The notes below the pieces were generated by a model. It was given only the letters and a program-made list of their open reading frames with translations, was not told the origin of the DNA and did no database searches. A DNA stretch of 9,669 bases from Sutterella sp. UBA1442 (GTDB lineage: Bacteria > Pseudomonadota > Gammaproteobacteria > Burkholderiales > Burkholderiaceae_F), in contig DCTK01000088.1 in the NCBI GenBank assembly GCA_002329575.1, forward strand, positions 2,785 to 12,453. Direction: 5' to 3'. This document shows positions 7,001 through 9,669 of the stretch, in pieces; position 1 is the first letter of the stretch, and every line of letters begins with the position of its first letter. The translations under genes and the position numbers were made by a program.

Positions 7001-8232
7001 AAGAGCCTGTGAAGTACGTAGGCGTTGTATAGCTTTTTGCTGGTGTAGTGCACAATTTGGCCGGATTGGCGTTCTTGTAGACGAGACTTGCGGTCTGTGC
7101 TGGCGAGAATAACATCCAGTTGATCATCAATGCCTTTGGACTGAGGAGCTCTAAGTAAATTATTTACCCAAAGTTCCCAGCGAGAACCATATCGGAGATC
7201 CAGTGCGCGAGGATTTAACAACAGAGTTTGATCAAGAGGAGGCTTGCGGTTATTTTGATCCTCATAGGGTGGAATTGTCTTTTTGGGATCGAAAGAAGCC
7301 AAAAAGGCGAGTGCGCTATCAGCACTTTCGATGGCACTTAAGATGTCACGGCATTTCTCGAGTTCTTCTTTTGGATAGTGAAAGAAATGATAAGCTCTGG
7401 AAAGTACACTTTTCAGTCGCTTGTCATCATAATAAGGATTCTTCATTGAAGGATCGTTGAAGTACCAACGAAGAGCTCTAAGTTGCAGATTGCAAATATT
7501 GCCAATCGTTCGATAGAAAGGCTCAAGGCCACCGAAGTCATTGACGATAGTCTTTAATCGAGAGTCTTTCGGAATATCACCATAAATATCGTCAAAGAAT
7601 TGTGTTCTATGTTTGTGTCCGAATAAACTTTGTTGTTCAACTAACAGGGCATCTTCTCGAAGCACAGATAAAGCTGTTAGATAGTCTTTGACCTCTTCTT
7701 TGCTCAGTGAGTACTGTTTCAGATGTTCTTTAAATTGCTTTGCATCCAGGAGACTAGCAAAAGAACGGACAATGTTGATACAGTCTACGTTTCCTGTTGA
7801 GTAACCGGCCTTAAAACTTTCCCATTGGGTCAGTAAGGATTCATCTTCTGAAATTTCTGGGATAAAAGATTGAAAAGGTTCGGTTTCAATAGACTGTAGG
7901 CATGAAAGATCTAATTCAGAATCATAACGAGAATATCCGCGTCGCTTCAGTAGTCCAAAAAGAGCTTCTTTCTCACTATTACTTAGATTGCGAGCCACTT
8001 TATGCTGAACAATCAGAGTCATTAATTGACGTGCCAATTTAAATCGTTTTTGAGAACGCAAACGATGACGCACTTGAGTTCTCGACTTGACACTAACGGT
8101 TAGCTCGTCATTGTTTGGAGTATTAATGACATAGGCTTTAAGACTATCAGCCGAAGGCAAGCCAAACTCAGAAGTATAAGAAACCACGCCGGTATAACGA
8201 CCACCCAAATCAATCGCTAATGTAGATTTCAT
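4042..8232 (-). CDS. cas9: Cas9 endonuclease, type II-B (Csx12-like)
   Basis: This is the RNA-guided DNA endonuclease of the system, 1396 residues from the ATG at 8232. I chose that start because GAGGA sits 4 nt upstream and because it begins MKSTLAIDLGGRYTG, the RuvC-I motif with D8; in-frame ATGs at 8274 and 8313 lack a ribosome site. An arginine-rich bridge helix follows (about 50-70), then LLKRRGYSRYDSE (94-106), usual for the II-B family. RuvC-II is LLIESNEFAF with E690. The HNH domain holds GEIDHIVSRS with D756 and H757, then N777 and N786 (spaced like SpCas9 N854/N863). RuvC-III is SHAIDALC with H943 and D946. The remaining C-terminal part is the probable PAM-reading domain. All catalytic residues are present. 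It is shorter than F. novicida Cas9 (1629 residues). It is first in the operon and overlaps cas1 by 4 nt. Confidence 0.96.
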   Translation of the reverse strand: MKSTLAIDLGGRYTGVVSYTSEFGLPSADSLKAYVINTPNNDELTVSVKSRTQVRHRLRSQKRFKLARQLMTLIVQHKVARNLSNSEKEALFGLLKRRGYSRYDSELDLSCLQSIETEPFQSFIPEISEDESLLTQWESFKAGYSTGNVDCINIVRSFASLLDAKQFKEHLKQYSLSKEEVKDYLTALSVLREDALLVEQQSLFGHKHRTQFFDDIYGDIPKDSRLKTIVNDFGGLEPFYRTIGNICNLQLRALRWYFNDPSMKNPYYDDKRLKSVLSRAYHFFHYPKEELEKCRDILSAIESADSALAFLASFDPKKTIPPYEDQNNRKPPLDQTLLLNPRALDLRYGSRWELWVNNLLRAPQSKGIDDQLDVILASTDRKSRLQERQSGQIVHYTSKKLYNAYVLHRLLDRTLDNDPYSLRLISKERIGQSNDIHEAMSRLTKDLGSQHLKEFLEFARNYYNEVELAKRGLWSIVQTPLLERADIHPPMKKGTIISRLINNVLCTENVSISQFWHLRVKGTSTVKSICASIERTRKEYGNFFNAEYKKALAKHRVKEKLDAQDKEFIKIADNVQLTSQRIAQALNLSEEQREKFANPFSLAQLYTIIETEPNGFIKTSVAVNDENAWRTNLAGHARCVRLCSDTVRPFDGAVKKTLERQAYELAKLKFSELQNSVKNDCTVDVTLLIESNEFAFTSSMAEIKKSDKAKAIRNKADRAMKRQDQRWQNKNNRIKTASRGLCPYTGQPLGDNGEIDHIVSRSASLMLYGDILNSEPNLIYCSQKGNQLKSNRIKTIQDLASNYLEKVFGTSNFSAVEELICSTVSRLSDNDIVQFDSLTQQEQDAVRHSLFLNSANPVNRRVRQALAKQFKSRVNGTQAWFARQFIKTLQELSANWCKTNNISLTFDVYRLPSQSVQGDYRAKIATSAPELAKPDSAQPIGSHAIDALCVFGAALDNQKIAKRMGLDNLTLSDSLEHLTALLPQSVDIINIKRKSLFDKDDLQSISWFKETIYAEEFLPIMVKKDETRIGFSWNDQYSLKVKHGDILIKTLSSFLNEAKPVREYEIQTFTINREKAFELLHKVFTAPCTSEECQIADLLEGMSYVTQKTPISDFFDEKSRSFKLNKADKLFSIKIKLDRRFGASGTIFLPCQKDWENEIKKINQFTGQLSNSQNGQDVVLSMKKNLKRSALKHRRTRRVWSMPIVPSGLSAAIRLNRKSHDGRNIYQLQMIKNAKYKGLCVDNEGQIDWNQLLVADIYKQNSLTLRAERYLDSQKFISMDHWLDIDIGIPEVKVRMSPGEANRRHICITQSRQQFENWIGCTLGSMWTMPATKKLNEEELANFIKNANSPILGSPRDGVIKFARLGETITYYYCSQSANAQMKNAYQKAYLASLAK

Positions 8233-8260
8233 GAGATCCTCGATTTGTTCTAATGGATAA

Positions 8261-8277
8261 TGTCCATTGTCCATTGT
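8261..8277. repeat. Short tandem repeat in the cas9 5' leader
   Basis: TGTCCAT occurs twice in tandem, followed by TGT, 29-45 bp upstream of the chosen cas9 start. On the cas9 strand it reads ACAATGGACAATGGACA and carries an in-frame ATG (8274). It may be chance, or a binding or translation-control site in the mRNA leader. Confidence 0.35.
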
Positions 8278-8337
8278 AAAAGATATATCCCAACCTTTTA
8301 TCACAAATAGCATCTATTTAAGATGTACTCAGACAAT

Positions 8338-8391
8338 ATTATGAAAACAACTGAAAATATAACAAATATGCACATGTAAAAGCCGTGTCAA
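8338..8391 (-). promoter_or_regulatory. Candidate cas operon promoter(s)
   Basis: Read on the minus strand, a perfect TTGACA (8391-8386) is followed after 17 bp by TATTTG (8368-8363), a weak -10. A second pair, TTGTTA (8365-8360), 16 bp, CATAAT (8343-8338), has a better -10. Either gives an mRNA leader of roughly 100-125 nt before cas9. No other promoter is evident inside the packed operon. Confidence 0.5.
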
Positions 8392-8395
8392 AATC

Positions 8396-8424
8396 ATGAC
8401 AACGCCTGAAATTGGGAATACACT
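8396..8424 (+). promoter_or_regulatory. Candidate pepT promoter
   Basis: ATGACA (8396-8401) and TACACT (8419-8424) are separated by exactly 17 bp, predicting a start near 8431 and a 5' leader of about 34 nt. Its -35 box lies 4 bp from the divergent TTGACA of the cas operon. Confidence 0.55.
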
Positions 8425-8464
8425 AGTCCTTGTGTGCATGTTCAAAAGTCTTTAGGAGGGTGAC

Positions 8465-9669
8465 ATGGATCAGCATCAAAAAGCTCAAGCGTTGGTGGAA
8501 CGTTTCTTAAGTTATTTGGCCATTACAAGCCAAAGCGATCCCAAAGTGAAGACAATCCCGAGCACCGAAGGTCAGTGGAATATGGCTCGTGTTTTGGAAG
8601 CCGGTCTTCGTCATTTTGGGCTTGAAAACGTGCATGTCGATGAACACGCTAATGTAACAGGTTTCTTGCCCGGTACTGTCAAAGGAGTCCCGTCAGTGGG
8701 CTTTGTAGCTCATATGGATACGGTTGATGTGGGGTTGTCGCCTGAAATTCATCCCCAAGTAATTGAATACAAAGGCGGAGATGTCTGCTTAAATGCTGAA
8801 AAAGACATTTGGATTCGTTTGGCAGATCATCCGGAATTGGCTCAGTACAAGGGGCAGGACATTATTTTCACCGACGGCACGAGCGTGTTGGGTGCTGATA
8901 ACAAGGCCGGCGTGACCAACGTGATGACGATGCTGGAAATCTTGATCACAGAAAAGGTCCCGCATGGTGACATTTATATCGCCTTTGTTCCCGATGAAGA
9001 AACGGGGTTGCGTGGCGCAAAACTCTTGGATCTTGAACGATTTAAACCCGATTTCGCTTATACGATTGATGGCGGCTGTTTAGGAGAACTTGTTTACGAG
9101 ACCTATAACGCAGCTGAAGTGCACTTTGATATCGTCGGTGTCACGACACACCCTTGTGCGGCTAAAGGCGTTTTAGTTAACCCGCTTTTGATTGTTACGG
9201 ATCTCATCAATAACTTCAGTCGTCTGGAGACGCCGGAAAATACCGATGAGCGTGATGGGTATTTCTGGTTTAAGAACATGCAAGGCAATCCTGCTCGAGC
9301 AAGTGTTCAACTCAATATTCGCGACTTTGACAATAAGCGTTTTGAAGAGCGTAAAGCCTATGTGAGATCGGTGTTGGAAGTGCTGCGTCAACGCTATCCA
9401 AAAGCAAAGATTGAAGCCACCATCGATGATATTTACAGCAATATTTCGGGAAGCTTGGGTGAAGACCGCTTGCCGATTGATTTAATGTACGAAGCTTTGG
9501 CCGCGTTGGGTATTAAGGACAATACTGTTGCCATGCGAGGCGGCACTGATGGCTCGGCATTGACGGCTCGCGGTTTGGTTACGCCTAACTACTTCACCGG
9601 GGCGCATAATCCGCACGGCTATGCAGAATTCATGCCGATTGACAGCTTCGTTGCTTCGCTTGACGTGAG
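8465..9669 (+). CDS. pepT: Peptidase T, tripeptide aminopeptidase (3' end cut off)
   Basis: A cytoplasmic zinc aminopeptidase of family M20B that removes the N-terminal residue of tripeptides. The ATG at 8465 follows a strong AGGAGG (8454-8459). The frame stays open for 401 codons to the window edge; the family is about 408 residues, so only a short C-terminal tail is missing. It aligns from end to end with E. coli PepT as I remember it: IPSTEGQW (31-38), AHMDT with H83 and D85, VLGADNKAG with D145, the catalytic pair E178-E179 in VPDEETG, TIDGG with D202, VTTHPCAAKG (227-235), IRDFDNKRFE (285-294), MRGGTDGSAL (357-366) and NPHG with H384. Zinc ligands and catalytic base are therefore all present. 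It is divergent from the cas operon and unrelated to it in function. Confidence 0.95.
   Translation, partial: MDQHQKAQALVERFLSYLAITSQSDPKVKTIPSTEGQWNMARVLEAGLRHFGLENVHVDEHANVTGFLPGTVKGVPSVGFVAHMDTVDVGLSPEIHPQVIEYKGGDVCLNAEKDIWIRLADHPELAQYKGQDIIFTDGTSVLGADNKAGVTNVMTMLEILITEKVPHGDIYIAFVPDEETGLRGAKLLDLERFKPDFAYTIDGGCLGELVYETYNAAEVHFDIVGVTTHPCAAKGVLVNPLLIVTDLINNFSRLETPENTDERDGYFWFKNMQGNPARASVQLNIRDFDNKRFEERKAYVRSVLEVLRQRYPKAKIEATIDDIYSNISGSLGEDRLPIDLMYEALAALGIKDNTVAMRGGTDGSALTARGLVTPNYFTGAHNPHGYAEFMPIDSFVASLDV

Noticed and set aside
4151..7460. Open frames on the + strand and in other minus frames inside cas9
   Set aside because: They overlap a long gene with conserved motifs along its whole length and have no independent support.
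8233..8313. cas9 starting at 8313 or 8274
   Set aside because: The extra residues lie before the RuvC-I strand that opens the family, and only the ATG at 8232 has a well-placed GAGGA. The extension is kept as a low-interest finding only.

Overview
The window is a complete, compact type II-B CRISPR-Cas locus between two housekeeping regions of what looks like a betaproteobacterium. The flanking phosphate-transport and peptidase T genes look proteobacterial. A Cas9/Cas1/Cas2/Cas4 set next to such genes fits Sutterellaceae (Sutterella/Parasutterella/Turicimonas-like gut Burkholderiales). That placement rests on family knowledge and is not proven by the sequence.

Layout. 1-1451 (+): the 3' end of pstC and all of pstA, the two membrane subunits of the high-affinity phosphate ABC transporter, closed by a strong intrinsic terminator (1479-1505). 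No pstB follows. 1506-1664: no gene; it holds a promoter-like sequence and at least one eroded CRISPR repeat. 1665-1920 (+): a short array of one degenerate and three identical 37-nt repeats enclosing three spacers of 35, 38 and 36 nt. 1921-2036: probable leader. 2037-2177 (+): a tracrRNA gene with its own promoter, anti-repeat, hairpins and terminator. 2181-8232 (-): a tightly packed operon read cas9-cas1-cas2-cas4, with every junction overlapping or within 4 nt. 8233-8464: a divergent control region. 8465-9669 (+): pepT, cut by the window end.

How the parts work together. Cas1 and Cas2 (with Cas4, the II-B hallmark) acquire spacers. The array gives crRNA from the + strand. The tracrRNA pairs with the repeat part of each crRNA, and Cas9 (RuvC and HNH residues all present) cuts the matched DNA. 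RNA orientation is fixed by the anti-repeat: TGCACTAG in the tracrRNA is complementary to CTAGTGCA in the repeat as read on the + strand.

Most interesting points: (i) the anti-repeat seems split by a UUCG-capped hairpin, so crRNA:tracrRNA would form a three-way junction; (ii) the repeat 3' end resembles a -10 box and decay lies at the transcription-upstream end of the array, suggesting repeat-internal promoters and reversed array polarity; (iii) spacer 2 looks like the start of a small basic protein gene of a gokushovirus-type microvirus; (iv) the cas operon and pepT appear to share back-to-back promoters with -35 boxes 4 bp apart.
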